Below, in pieces: positions 41,953 through 49,729 of a stretch of DNA of 64,000 nt. This stretch comes from Thermomonas sp. (GTDB lineage Bacteria; Pseudomonadota; Gammaproteobacteria; Xanthomonadales; Xanthomonadaceae). Made by a program: the position numbers and the translations under genes. The notes under the pieces were generated by a model. The model made no database searches. It was not told the DNA's origin and saw nothing but the letters and a program-made list of their open reading frames with translations. The DNA lies in NCBI RefSeq assembly GCF_029945965.1, contig NZ_JAQSDO010000020.1, forward strand, positions 435,446-499,445. The letters run 5' to 3'. Position 1 is the first letter of the stretch, and the number at the start of each line of letters is the position of its first letter.

Positions 41953-44166
41953 GTGAATCGTTTTAGTGCCCTTGCTACCGCCATCACCCTCTCGCTTGTC
42001 GCCACCGGCGCACAAGCTGCCAGCAGGAGTGATCTGAACCAGAAAAATATTGCCCAGCTCAAGCAGCAATACCAGAGCATCGCCGCCAACCACGGCATCG
42101 CTCCGATGGCGCATTCACGCCATGAGCAGTTCATCAGTGCGGACGCGAACTCGCGCCTGCTGATGAAGGCCAAGAGCGAAGACCATGGCGTGCGCAACTA
42201 CCGCTATGACCAGACCTTCCGCGGTATCCCGGTGTTCGGCGAAGGCATCGTGGTCAGCGAGGACGGCGCCGGCAACGTTCGCAAGCTGTTCGGCAACATG
42301 GTCGGTGGCCTGGACCAGGACATCGCCTCCACCACACCCAAGATCACCAGGGGCGCCGCGCTCGCCGCCGGCAAGAGCAGCCACCTCGGTAGTCGCCTGT
42401 CTGCCTATCGCACCGAGAACGAAAAATCCGACCTGGTGGTCTTTGTCGACGACAAGGGCCAGGGCCACCTTGCGTATGCGGTGAGCTATTTCGCCGATGG
42501 TGCGAACGTGAATCCCACCCGTCCGATGATCCTGATTGATGCCAACAGCGGTCGGGTACTGAAGAAGTGGGAAAACCTGCAACATTCGTTGATCGGTACC
42601 GGCCCGGGCGGAAACGCCAAGACCGGCCAGTATGAGTTTGGCACCACCTACGGCTATCTGGACGTGACGCAGAGCGGCACGACTTGCACGATGAACAGCA
42701 CCAACGTCAAGACGGTGAACCTCAACAACGCCAGCACCAACACCAGCAACACCGCGTTCACGTACGCCTGCCCTCGCAACACGGTGAAGGCCATCAACGG
42801 TGCCTACTCGCCGTTGAACGACGCCCACTATTTCGGTGCCGTGATCCAGAACATGTACAACGCCTACACCGGTGCCAACGCGTTGTCGTTCCAGCTGGTG
42901 ATGAAGGTCCACTACAAGACCGGTTACGAAAATGCGTTCTGGAACGGTACCGCCATGAGCTTCGGTGACGGCGCCAGCACATTCTATCCGCTGGTCAATG
43001 CCGACGTGTCCGGGCATGAGGTTTCGCACGGCTTCACCGAGCAGCACTCCAACCTGACCTACTCCGGCATGTCGGGTGGCATCAACGAGTCGTTCTCCGA
43101 CATGGGCGGCGAAGCCACCGAGTACTTCTGGAAGGGCACCAACGACTTCAACGTCGGTACCGAGATCTTCAAGGCCACGGGTGCGCTGCGCTACATGTGC
43201 AACCCGCCTCAGGACGGCGGCTCGATCGACAACGCGGCCAACTACACCAGCAGCATGGACGTGCACTACACCTCCGGCGTGTACAACAAGGCGTTCTGCA
43301 CCCTGGCCAAGAAGACCGGCTGGACGACCAAGAAGGCCTTCCAGGTCTTCGCACGTGCCAATGCCAACTACTGGACCTCCAGCATCACCTACAACCAGGG
43401 CGCGTGTGGCGTGGAGACTGCAGCCACCGACCTCGGCTTCACCAAGGCCGATGTCACCGCGGCGTTCAGCGTCGTAGGCGTGAGTTGCGCGACCACGCCG
43501 CCGCCGCCGTCTGGTGGTGGCGTGCTCACCAATGGTGTTGCCAAGACCGGCCAGTCTGGTGCTGCCGGCGCGTCGTTGACCTACACGATGGTGGTTCCGG
43601 CCGGCGCCACCAGCCTGAAGTTCGTCACCTCTGGCGGTACCGGCGATTCCGATCTTTACGCGAAGTTCGGCAGCGCACCGACCACCACCAGCAACGACTG
43701 CAAGTCCGAAGGCGGCACCACTGCCGAGACCTGCACGATTGCAACAGCGCAGGCAGGGACGTACTACGTACTGGTGAAGGGCTACAGCGCGTTCTCGGGC
43801 GTGAGCATCACCGGCAGCTATACGGCGGGCGGCGGCGGTGGCGGCAGCTGCGGCGGGCTGGTGCTATGTGACAACGTAGGCGTGGCCCTGCCATCGGTGG
43901 CCAAGGGCTCGTTCTCCTCGGACTACACCATGGCCATCGCAGCAGGCCATACCGTGATCTTCACGATCAGTGGCGGCACCGGCGATGCGGACATGTATGT
44001 CAGGGCCGGCAGCGCGCCGACCACCAGCAGCTATGACTGCCGTCCGTATGCCTCGGGCAACTCCGAGACCTGCACGTTTACCCCGACCTCTGCCACCACC
44101 TACCACATCAAGGTAAATGCTTACGCCGCGTTCTCCGGCGTCACCCTGAAGGGCGACACCAACTGA
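41953..44166 (+). CDS. Secreted M4 family metallopeptidase with two PPC domains
   Basis: 737-residue preproenzyme of the thermolysin/pseudolysin family. Signal peptide 1-22 (VNRFSALATAITLSLVATGAQA, GTG start at 41953); an FTP/PepSY propeptide (about 45-200) that chaperones folding and is cleaved; the catalytic M4 domain with the zinc site H355-E-V-S-H359 and third ligand E379 in NESFSD, exactly 20 residues on as in thermolysin; then two PPC domains (about 532-620 and 645-737) joined by Pro/Gly linkers. The PPC units are often trimmed during type II secretion. Translation from upstream in-frame ATGs would mask the signal peptide. Confidence 0.93.
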   Translation: MNRFSALATAITLSLVATGAQAASRSDLNQKNIAQLKQQYQSIAANHGIAPMAHSRHEQFISADANSRLLMKAKSEDHGVRNYRYDQTFRGIPVFGEGIVVSEDGAGNVRKLFGNMVGGLDQDIASTTPKITRGAALAAGKSSHLGSRLSAYRTENEKSDLVVFVDDKGQGHLAYAVSYFADGANVNPTRPMILIDANSGRVLKKWENLQHSLIGTGPGGNAKTGQYEFGTTYGYLDVTQSGTTCTMNSTNVKTVNLNNASTNTSNTAFTYACPRNTVKAINGAYSPLNDAHYFGAVIQNMYNAYTGANALSFQLVMKVHYKTGYENAFWNGTAMSFGDGASTFYPLVNADVSGHEVSHGFTEQHSNLTYSGMSGGINESFSDMGGEATEYFWKGTNDFNVGTEIFKATGALRYMCNPPQDGGSIDNAANYTSSMDVHYTSGVYNKAFCTLAKKTGWTTKKAFQVFARANANYWTSSITYNQGACGVETAATDLGFTKADVTAAFSVVGVSCATTPPPPSGGGVLTNGVAKTGQSGAAGASLTYTMVVPAGATSLKFVTSGGTGDSDLYAKFGSAPTTTSNDCKSEGGTTAETCTIATAQAGTYYVLVKGYSAFSGVSITGSYTAGGGGGGSCGGLVLCDNVGVALPSVAKGSFSSDYTMAIAAGHTVIFTISGGTGDADMYVRAGSAPTTSSYDCRPYASGNSETCTFTPTSATTYHIKVNAYAAFSGVTLKGDTN

Positions 44167-44227
44167 GTTCGGCCCCGGCATCGGATCGAGCGACGACCTG
44201 ATGCATCGATCGCTGTAGGACAACATC

Positions 44228-44256
44228 GACCCCGGCTTCGGCCGGGGTCTTTTTTT
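44228..44256 (+). terminator. Rho-independent terminator of the M4 protease gene
   Basis: GACCCCGGC-TTCG-GCCGGGGTC, a perfect nine-base stem with a stable TTCG tetraloop, followed by seven T. It lies 62 bases after the stop and is the clearest intrinsic terminator of the window. Confidence 0.95.
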
Positions 44257-44298
44257 GCATTTGCCACTGCATGCATCGCGCTGCGCAGGGTGAGCATG

Positions 44299-44320
44299 AA
44301 AAAGCCCGGCGATGCCGGGC
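44299..44320 (-). terminator. Rho-independent terminator of the asparaginase-domain gene
   Basis: On the minus strand GCCCGGC-ATC-GCCGGGC is followed by five T. It lies 26 bases after the stop of the minus-strand gene at 44346 and ends the transcript that converges on the protease gene. Confidence 0.9.
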
Positions 44321-44345
44321 CGGTTTCAACAGGTGACGTGGCAGG

Positions 44346-44834
44346 TCAGCTGACAGGTTCGAAGCGATTGGCGGCCACGTTCTTGCGTACCTTGAGCGGA
44401 TCCCAGATACGCCCGTTCATGGCGATATAGACGCCAGGCGGTAGCGACTGCACCGCGCCGACCGCGGTGCCGATGTTGAACTCCGCGTCCGAGCCACGGA
44501 AGCGTGCCGGGTTCAAGGCGCCGGTCAACACGATCGTCTTGCCCTCGATGCTGGCCAGCACGCGGGCGGTATCGACCATGCTGTCGGTGCCGTGGGTGAT
44601 CAGCACGTGGCGCGCGTCCTGCGCTTCGATGGTTGCGCGCAGCAGGTCGCGGTCGCTGGCATCGATGTGCAACGAATCCTTGCGCAAGATGGGAATCACG
44701 TTGAAACGGAAAGCCACCCCGAGTTCTTCGAGGATGCGTCCGATCTGTGGCTCGCCGACCTGGAAATCCGACTTGTCGTCGAAATAGACCTTGTCGATGG
44801 TGCCGCCGGTGGTGACGATCAGCAGGTTGTCCAT
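44346..44834 (-). CDS. Short asparaginase-domain protein
   Basis: 162 residues corresponding only to the N-terminal domain of L-asparaginase: the first active-site block LIVTTGGTIDKVYFD (catalytic Thr in TGGTID) and the second HGTDSMVDTARVL (TD motif) are intact, and KTIVLTGALNPARFRGSDAEFNIG matches the family. The roughly 140-residue C-terminal domain that completes the dimer active site is missing, and no remnant follows, so this is a stand-alone form, not a fresh truncation. Start at 44834 is preferred over 44852. Whether it is an active amidase is open. Confidence 0.85.
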   Translation of the reverse strand: MDNLLIVTTGGTIDKVYFDDKSDFQVGEPQIGRILEELGVAFRFNVIPILRKDSLHIDASDRDLLRATIEAQDARHVLITHGTDSMVDTARVLASIEGKTIVLTGALNPARFRGSDAEFNIGTAVGAVQSLPPGVYIAMNGRIWDPLKVRKNVAANRFEPVS

Positions 44835-44881
44835 GCACCCATTGTCCGCCAAAATATCGCTTCCGCCAAAAGCAGCAGCGG

Positions 44882-46465
44882 TCAGCTGGCCGGCAGGCCC
44901 AATGCATGCCGGAACGGATCCAGCAGGGCACCATAGTGCGGCGATCGCGCAGTGTCGCCACGCAAGGGCTGGCGCACCTGCGCGGCGCTTGCGGTGCGCA
45001 CACTTCTGTTGGCGGCGTGGAAGTCGAGGCAGGCGGGATCGAATTCGAGGCCGCAGTCGGCAAGCAGTGTGCGGATGCCGGTCTCGGGACCGGCCAGCAG
45101 ATCTTCGTAGCGATGCAGGTGCAGGTGCTCCGGATCACGGGCGCGCCACTGGTCCATCGCCCGTTCGCAGCCATGCAGGTATGCGGCGATATCGCCGACA
45201 TCGCAGGCGAAATGCGGCTGGTTGTAGAACTGTTGCTTGAAGCACGACCACGCCGTTTCCAGCGGGTCACGCCGGCTCTCGATCACGGTCGCGCCCGGCA
45301 GCATCGCGCGCAGCACGCCGGCCAGCTTCCAGTTCTCCGGCATCTTGTCGACGAAGCATGACTTGGAGGAGCGCCAGCGTGCGGTGCGTTCCAGGTATTC
45401 AAGGCCCAGGCGATGCCAGTCCGCGGCATCGACCTGCTGGATCCATGCCGGGAATGGCATCTGCCGACGGCGGGATTCGCGCTGGATCACGTTGCCCAGA
45501 TCCGGCAATTCGCCTGCTCCCTCGACATCGGGGTGTGCGGCCAGGATTTGCTCGAACAGGGTAGAACCCGAACGCGGCAGCCCCACGATGAAGATCGCTT
45601 CGCGACCGAGTTCCGGATCGATCGGGGCTGGCAACTCACTGGTCATCACTAGTACTTGCTCGATGTAGTCAGTGAAGTCCTGCACACGCCACGGGGTCAG
45701 CTTGCGCTGCAGCGCATTGGCGGCAACCAGGGCGGCATGCGCCTGCGGATAGCAGCCACGGTCTTCCTGCAGCTTGCCTAGCGCATGGCCCATCGCGATG
45801 CGATCACTGTCAGCGGTGTCGCGCCGCTGCAGCTGCGTGGACAGCAGCAGTGCGTCGGCATCCGACAGTGCCACTGTCTTGATGCTGGACAGGCCGCGCC
45901 AGGCGTCGCCGCAGGTCGGGTGCAGGCGCACTGCATCGCGATACTGCTGGGTGGCATCTTCGAAGCGGCCGATGTGCACCAGCGCATCGCCGAGCAGGAT
46001 CTTTGCCGGCAGCAAGTCCGGCGCCAATGCGCAGGCTTGTTGCAAGGCATTGATGGCCGCACGGCTCTCGCCCTGCTGCTGGTGCGCGCGGCCGAGGTTG
46101 AACCAGGCCGTGACTTGGTCTGGCGCCAGGACGCAGGCGTGTTCCCACGCGTTGATGGCACCGGCATGATCGCCACATGCCGCATGTGCATTGCCAAGAT
46201 CGCACTGTAGCAACGCGTCGCCGGGATGATGCGAGATCGCAGCTTGCAGGGTCTGGATCGCAAGGGCGCCGCGACGGGTATTCAAGTGCAGGATCGCCAG
46301 CAACCGAAGTGCTTCTGCATGCGTGGGATGGCGGGCCAGTATCTTCCCGAGCAGGCGCTCTGCCTGCGCTGGCGAGTGATCGCGGATCGCACGCGCAGCG
46401 GCGTGCAGGACCTCGACATCCTCCGGCCCAAGACCAGCCATGCGCACGCTCGCAGTTGTGGTCAT
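44882..46465 (-). CDS. TPR-containing sulfotransferase
   Basis: 527 residues. The N-terminal half is tetratricopeptide repeats (about 20-235: AERLLGKILARHPTHAEALRLLAILHL, GDALLQCDLGNAHAACGDHAGAINAWEHA and more). The C-terminal half is a sulfotransferase domain: the 5'-phosphosulfate loop IFIVGLPRSGSTLFEQILAAHPDV, then a 3'-phosphate segment ESRRDPLETAWSCFKQ. It should transfer sulfate from PAPS to a protein or glycan partner held by the TPRs. The stop-start region overlaps DUF2069 by four bases. Acceptor unknown. Confidence 0.9.
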   Translation of the reverse strand: MTTTASVRMAGLGPEDVEVLHAAARAIRDHSPAQAERLLGKILARHPTHAEALRLLAILHLNTRRGALAIQTLQAAISHHPGDALLQCDLGNAHAACGDHAGAINAWEHACVLAPDQVTAWFNLGRAHQQQGESRAAINALQQACALAPDLLPAKILLGDALVHIGRFEDATQQYRDAVRLHPTCGDAWRGLSSIKTVALSDADALLLSTQLQRRDTADSDRIAMGHALGKLQEDRGCYPQAHAALVAANALQRKLTPWRVQDFTDYIEQVLVMTSELPAPIDPELGREAIFIVGLPRSGSTLFEQILAAHPDVEGAGELPDLGNVIQRESRRRQMPFPAWIQQVDAADWHRLGLEYLERTARWRSSKSCFVDKMPENWKLAGVLRAMLPGATVIESRRDPLETAWSCFKQQFYNQPHFACDVGDIAAYLHGCERAMDQWRARDPEHLHLHRYEDLLAGPETGIRTLLADCGLEFDPACLDFHAANRSVRTASAAQVRQPLRGDTARSPHYGALLDPFRHALGLPAS

Positions 46466-46791
46466 CGACGCTTGCGGAAACGCGCACGCAAGCCAGGCAT
46501 GCTGGCGAAGTAGATGATCGCCAATGCGAGCAGGATTTCAGCGAAGGCGAACGCACGCTCCGGTGGCCGTGTCCACGCCACCATGACGCCATGGCTGAAC
46601 CAGAGCAGGGCAATCAGTCCGGCACTCAGCCCGGCACGGGTCCAGCCGCGCCAGGCGACCACGCCAAGCAGCAAGGGTGGGAGGCCGAAGACGAGCATCG
46701 CGGCCAAGGCATGGCGGTCATCCCAGAACCAGGCGGCATCGGTCGCTGCCAGGGTGAACAGGGCGAGCGCGAGTAGGCGAGTCTGCGTCAT
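46462..46791 (-). CDS. DUF2069 family membrane protein
   Basis: 109 residues with four hydrophobic segments (about 5-18, 28-48, 52-72, 82-98) and a basic C-terminal end (RARFRKRR). It resembles the DUF2069 family, usually found downstream of wrbA as here (four-base overlap with both neighbours). No function is known for the family. Confidence 0.82.
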   Translation of the reverse strand: MTQTRLLALALFTLAATDAAWFWDDRHALAAMLVFGLPPLLLGVVAWRGWTRAGLSAGLIALLWFSHGVMVAWTRPPERAFAFAEILLALAIIYFASMPGLRARFRKRR

Positions 46792-47381
46792 GGCTGCAAC
46801 TTCAGGGCCAGCTGCGCAATCCGCTTGCCCAGCGCGCGTGCCAGTTGCGCTTCCTCGTCGGTGGGCTCCGGCTGGTCATGCGCGCCCGCTACGTGGCTGG
46901 CGCCATACGGCGTGCCGCCGCTGCGGGTTGTGTTGAGCGTGGCTTCGGTAAACGGAATGCCGGCGATCACGCAGCCGTGGTGCAGCAGCGGCAGCAGCAT
47001 CGTCAGCAAAGTCGATTCCTGGCCGCCATGCATGGTGGCAGTCGAGGTGAACGCCGCCGCGGGCTTGCCGACCAGGGTGCCACTGGCCCATTCGCTGCCC
47101 AGGCCATCGATGAAATGCTTCATTGGCGCCGCCATGTTGCCGAACCGGGTCGGGCTGCCAATCAACAAGCCGGCACATTCGCGCAGGTCCTGCTTGTCCA
47201 CGTAGGGCGCGCCATCCTCGGGTTCTGGTGGGCTGGCGACTTCGGTGACCGGGGCGACCGGCGGCACCGTGCGCAGGCGCGCCTGCATGCCATCAACTTC
47301 GCCGATACCGCGTGCGATCTGGCGCGCGAGCCTGGCCACCGAGCCACCGCGGCTGTAGTACAGGACCAGGATGTCGGGCAT
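46788..47381 (-). CDS. wrbA: WrbA-like NAD(P)H:quinone oxidoreductase
   Basis: 197-residue flavodoxin-fold protein that binds FMN and reduces quinones by two electrons, avoiding semiquinone radicals. The FMN phosphate loop is LVLYYSRGGSVARLARQIARG; GSPTRFGNMAAPMKHFIDGLG and the TSTATMHGGQESTLLTML segment are WrbA signatures. The ATG at 47381 (MPDILVLYYSRGG) is the natural start; the longer frame upstream to 47483 is not family-like. It starts 118 bases from divergent yihY. Confidence 0.93.
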   Translation of the reverse strand: MPDILVLYYSRGGSVARLARQIARGIGEVDGMQARLRTVPPVAPVTEVASPPEPEDGAPYVDKQDLRECAGLLIGSPTRFGNMAAPMKHFIDGLGSEWASGTLVGKPAAAFTSTATMHGGQESTLLTMLLPLLHHGCVIAGIPFTEATLNTTRSGGTPYGASHVAGAHDQPEPTDEEAQLARALGKRIAQLALKLQP

Positions 47382-47499
47382 GCGTGACCGCGTGAAAGGG
47401 AGCTTGTGTGCAGTTTCGCATGGAGATTGCCGGGCCGGTGGGTGAAGTTTGGCTAGAAATTCACCCCGTGCCCTTTTCGCCATCGGTTAGGCTTGGCCA

Positions 47500-48783
47500 A
47501 TGGAACCGTTGGACTCCCTTAACCTGCTGGGCGAACGCCTGCGCGACCGTGCGCGGATCGGCGCGTTCCTGCGCTTCGTGTGGAAGCGGTTCCTGGGTGA
47601 CCGCCTGTTCGAAGCGGCTGGCGCGCTGTCCTACACCAGCGTGTTCGCGCTGGTACCGCTGTCGATGGTGGTATTCGGGGTGCTGTCCGCGTTCCCGGTG
47701 TTTGACCAATGGAGCGTCAGCCTAAGGTCTTATATTTTTTCCAACTTCGTGCCGCATGCTGCCAACGCAGTCGAGAAGTACCTGAGTGACTTTTCAGCGA
47801 ATACGAAGTCCCTGACTACGACTGGTGCATTTGCCTTGGTGGTGTCACTGCTGGTGACCTTGACCAGCGTGGAAGCCATCTTCAACCGCATCTGGCGAGT
47901 GCCCACGGCGAGGCCCAAGTTCAGCCGCTTCCTGGTTTATTGGACGGTGCTGACACTGGGTGCATTGGTCGCGGCCACCAGCCTGGCGCTATCCACGCGC
48001 TTTTTCGCACTGGCCATCTTCGAAACCTTGCCGGGACGCTGGCTGGAATCCTTGATGCTGAGGTTGGCGCCCATGGCGATCGAAATGTTCGCCTTCGCAG
48101 CGATCTTCAAGGTGGTGCCGCACCGCACGGTGAAATGGCGACATGCACTGTCCGGGGCAGCGCTGTCGGTGATGCTGTTCGAGGGCGTCAAATTCGGCTT
48201 GGCTGCCTACTTGAGCAGCTTCGATTCCTACCAGAAAATATACGGTGCTATCGCGTTATTGCCGATCCTGATGCTTTGGATCTACCTGGGTTGGACCTCG
48301 ATCCTGTTTGGCGCCTCGCTGGCATCGTCGATGTCGGCATTCCGCTACCAGCCGGCCGAGTTGCGCCTGCCGGATGGGTTCGAGATTTACGGATTGCTGC
48401 GGATGCTCGGTCGTTTCCAGTTGGCACGCGCCAAAGGACGTGGCCTGCACAGCGACGAGATCCTTAAACTGGAACCCATCCTTACTGACAACCTGGTACA
48501 GGAACTGCTGGGGCAGTTGTGCGACATCGGCGTGGTCAGCCGCGCCGAAAGCGGCGAATGGATGCTCTCACGTGACTTGGACGATGTCAGCCTGGGTGAG
48601 TTGTACGAAGCCGGCCGCCTGCGCGTGCCGGTGGCCGAAGCCCGCCTGCCGCATCGCGATGATGCGCTGGGGGTGGCTGTCATGCATGCGCTGGATGGAC
48701 TGCGCATGCCCCTGCGCGAGCTGCTCAAGCAGCGCGTCGCAAACATTTATCGCGATATCCCCCCCGATATCCCCGGAGAGTAA
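47500..48783 (+). CDS. YihY/BrkB family inner-membrane protein
   Basis: 427 residues with six hydrophobic segments in the first 280 and a soluble C-terminal half (about 290-427) that resembles a winged-helix arrangement (LVQELLGQLCDIGVVSRAESGEWMLSRD). YihY/BrkB was once called ribonuclease BN, which later proved wrong; the family role is unsettled, perhaps lipid transport. The N-terminal FEAAGALSYTSVFALVPLSMVVFGV is the family mark. Its stop is followed after two bases by the next gene. Confidence 0.88.
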   Translation: MEPLDSLNLLGERLRDRARIGAFLRFVWKRFLGDRLFEAAGALSYTSVFALVPLSMVVFGVLSAFPVFDQWSVSLRSYIFSNFVPHAANAVEKYLSDFSANTKSLTTTGAFALVVSLLVTLTSVEAIFNRIWRVPTARPKFSRFLVYWTVLTLGALVAATSLALSTRFFALAIFETLPGRWLESLMLRLAPMAIEMFAFAAIFKVVPHRTVKWRHALSGAALSVMLFEGVKFGLAAYLSSFDSYQKIYGAIALLPILMLWIYLGWTSILFGASLASSMSAFRYQPAELRLPDGFEIYGLLRMLGRFQLARAKGRGLHSDEILKLEPILTDNLVQELLGQLCDIGVVSRAESGEWMLSRDLDDVSLGELYEAGRLRVPVAEARLPHRDDALGVAVMHALDGLRMPLRELLKQRVANIYRDIPPDIPGE

Positions 48784-48785
48784 GC

Positions 48786-49364
48786 ATGCGTTTGCGTCAT
48801 GTGTCATGGCTGTTGCTGTCGTGTATTGCAGTCTCCGCGTGCAAGCGCGAAGCAGAGCCCGCTGCGCTGCCAACGCCCATCGATGCGCCGGCGGCGAAAG
48901 TCGCTACGCCGGCAAAACCGGCCGAGGCCGACATGCCCGTCGCCAAGAAAATTCCGTCGCTGCGGGTCGCCACGATCGACGGCAAGACCTTCGACCTGGC
49001 CGACCAGCGCGGCAAATGGACCGTGGTCAATTTCTGGGCGACCTGGTGTGGCCCGTGCCTGAAGGAAATGCCAGAGCTGTCGGCGCTTGATGCGATGCGC
49101 GAGCACATCATGGTGGTCGGCCTGGCCTATGAGGACACCACCGTCGAGGACATGCAGGCTTTCCTCAAGCAGCACCCGGTGGTCTATCCGATCGCACTGC
49201 TGGATGTGTACAACCCGCCGAAGGATTTCGACACCCCGCGCGGTCTGCCGATGACCGTGCTGGTCGGGCCGGATGGCAAGGTGGTCAAGACGATTACGGG
49301 ACCGGTCACCGCACACGACATCGAAACCGCGATTGCCGCTGCCGGTGGTCCGAAGGCGGGCTGA
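48786..49364 (+). CDS. TlpA-like thioredoxin-fold lipoprotein
   Basis: 192 residues: signal peptide with lipobox (AVSAC, Cys about 19), a Pro/Ala linker (about 25-55), and a thioredoxin/AhpC-TSA domain with active site [15 protein letters not shown] membrane-anchored periplasmic disulfide reductase, for instance for cytochrome c biogenesis or damaged cysteines. Distinct from canonical ResA by the extended linker. It lies two bases after yihY and four before the acylphosphatase gene. Confidence 0.9.
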   Translation: MRLRHVSWLLLSCIAVSACKREAEPAALPTPIDAPAAKVATPAKPAEADMPVAKKIPSLRVATIDGKTFDLADQRGKWTVVNFWATWCGPCLKEMPELSALDAMREHIMVVGLAYEDTTVEDMQAFLKQHPVVYPIALLDVYNPPKDFDTPRGLPMTVLVGPDGKVVKTITGPVTAHDIETAIAAAGGPKAG

Positions 49365-49368
49365 TGCC

Positions 49369-49650
49369 ATGGCGGACGCGCGCTTCCTGATCAGCGGCAA
49401 GGTGCAGGGGGTGTGGTTCCGTGCCAGCACCTGTGAAGAAGCCGTGCGGCTGGGCCTGCGTGGTTACGCCAGCAACCTGGCCGATGGTCGCGTGGAGGTG
49501 CTGGCGGTGGGTGATGCAGATGCGATCGAACAGCTGGCGAACTGGTTGCATTCCGGCCCGCCGCTGGCGCAGGTCGAAGCGGTCGAGCGTCGTGATGCAG
49601 GTGACGTTGCCAAAGCCGAGCGCGGTGCCATGGACTTCCGAATACGCTGA
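49369..49650 (+). CDS. acyP: Acylphosphatase
   Basis: 93-residue enzyme hydrolysing carboxyl-phosphate bonds such as acetyl phosphate and 1,3-bisphosphoglycerate. The phosphate-binding motif [16 protein letters not shown] (catalytic Arg) and the [13 protein letters not shown] segment (catalytic Asn) are intact. The ATG at 49369 gives the canonical length; upstream in-frame codons lie inside the TlpA gene. Confidence 0.94.
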   Translation: MADARFLISGKVQGVWFRASTCEEAVRLGLRGYASNLADGRVEVLAVGDADAIEQLANWLHSGPPLAQVEAVERRDAGDVAKAERGAMDFRIR

Positions 49651-49729
49651 ACGCGCTTGTTGCGACTGGCCTGTTCGCGGCGTTCCTGACGTATGCCAGA
49701 ATCAATGGAGGAGATGCACAGGGCGGGGC

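Noticed and set aside
41661..41966. 101-codon frame in the protease leader, TTG start
   Set aside because: No ribosome-binding site, low-complexity Ser/Pro composition and overlap with the protease signal peptide in another frame.
44346..44852. Recent truncation (pseudogene) of L-asparaginase
   Set aside because: The frame ends cleanly before an intrinsic terminator and no C-terminal remnant is found downstream in any frame.
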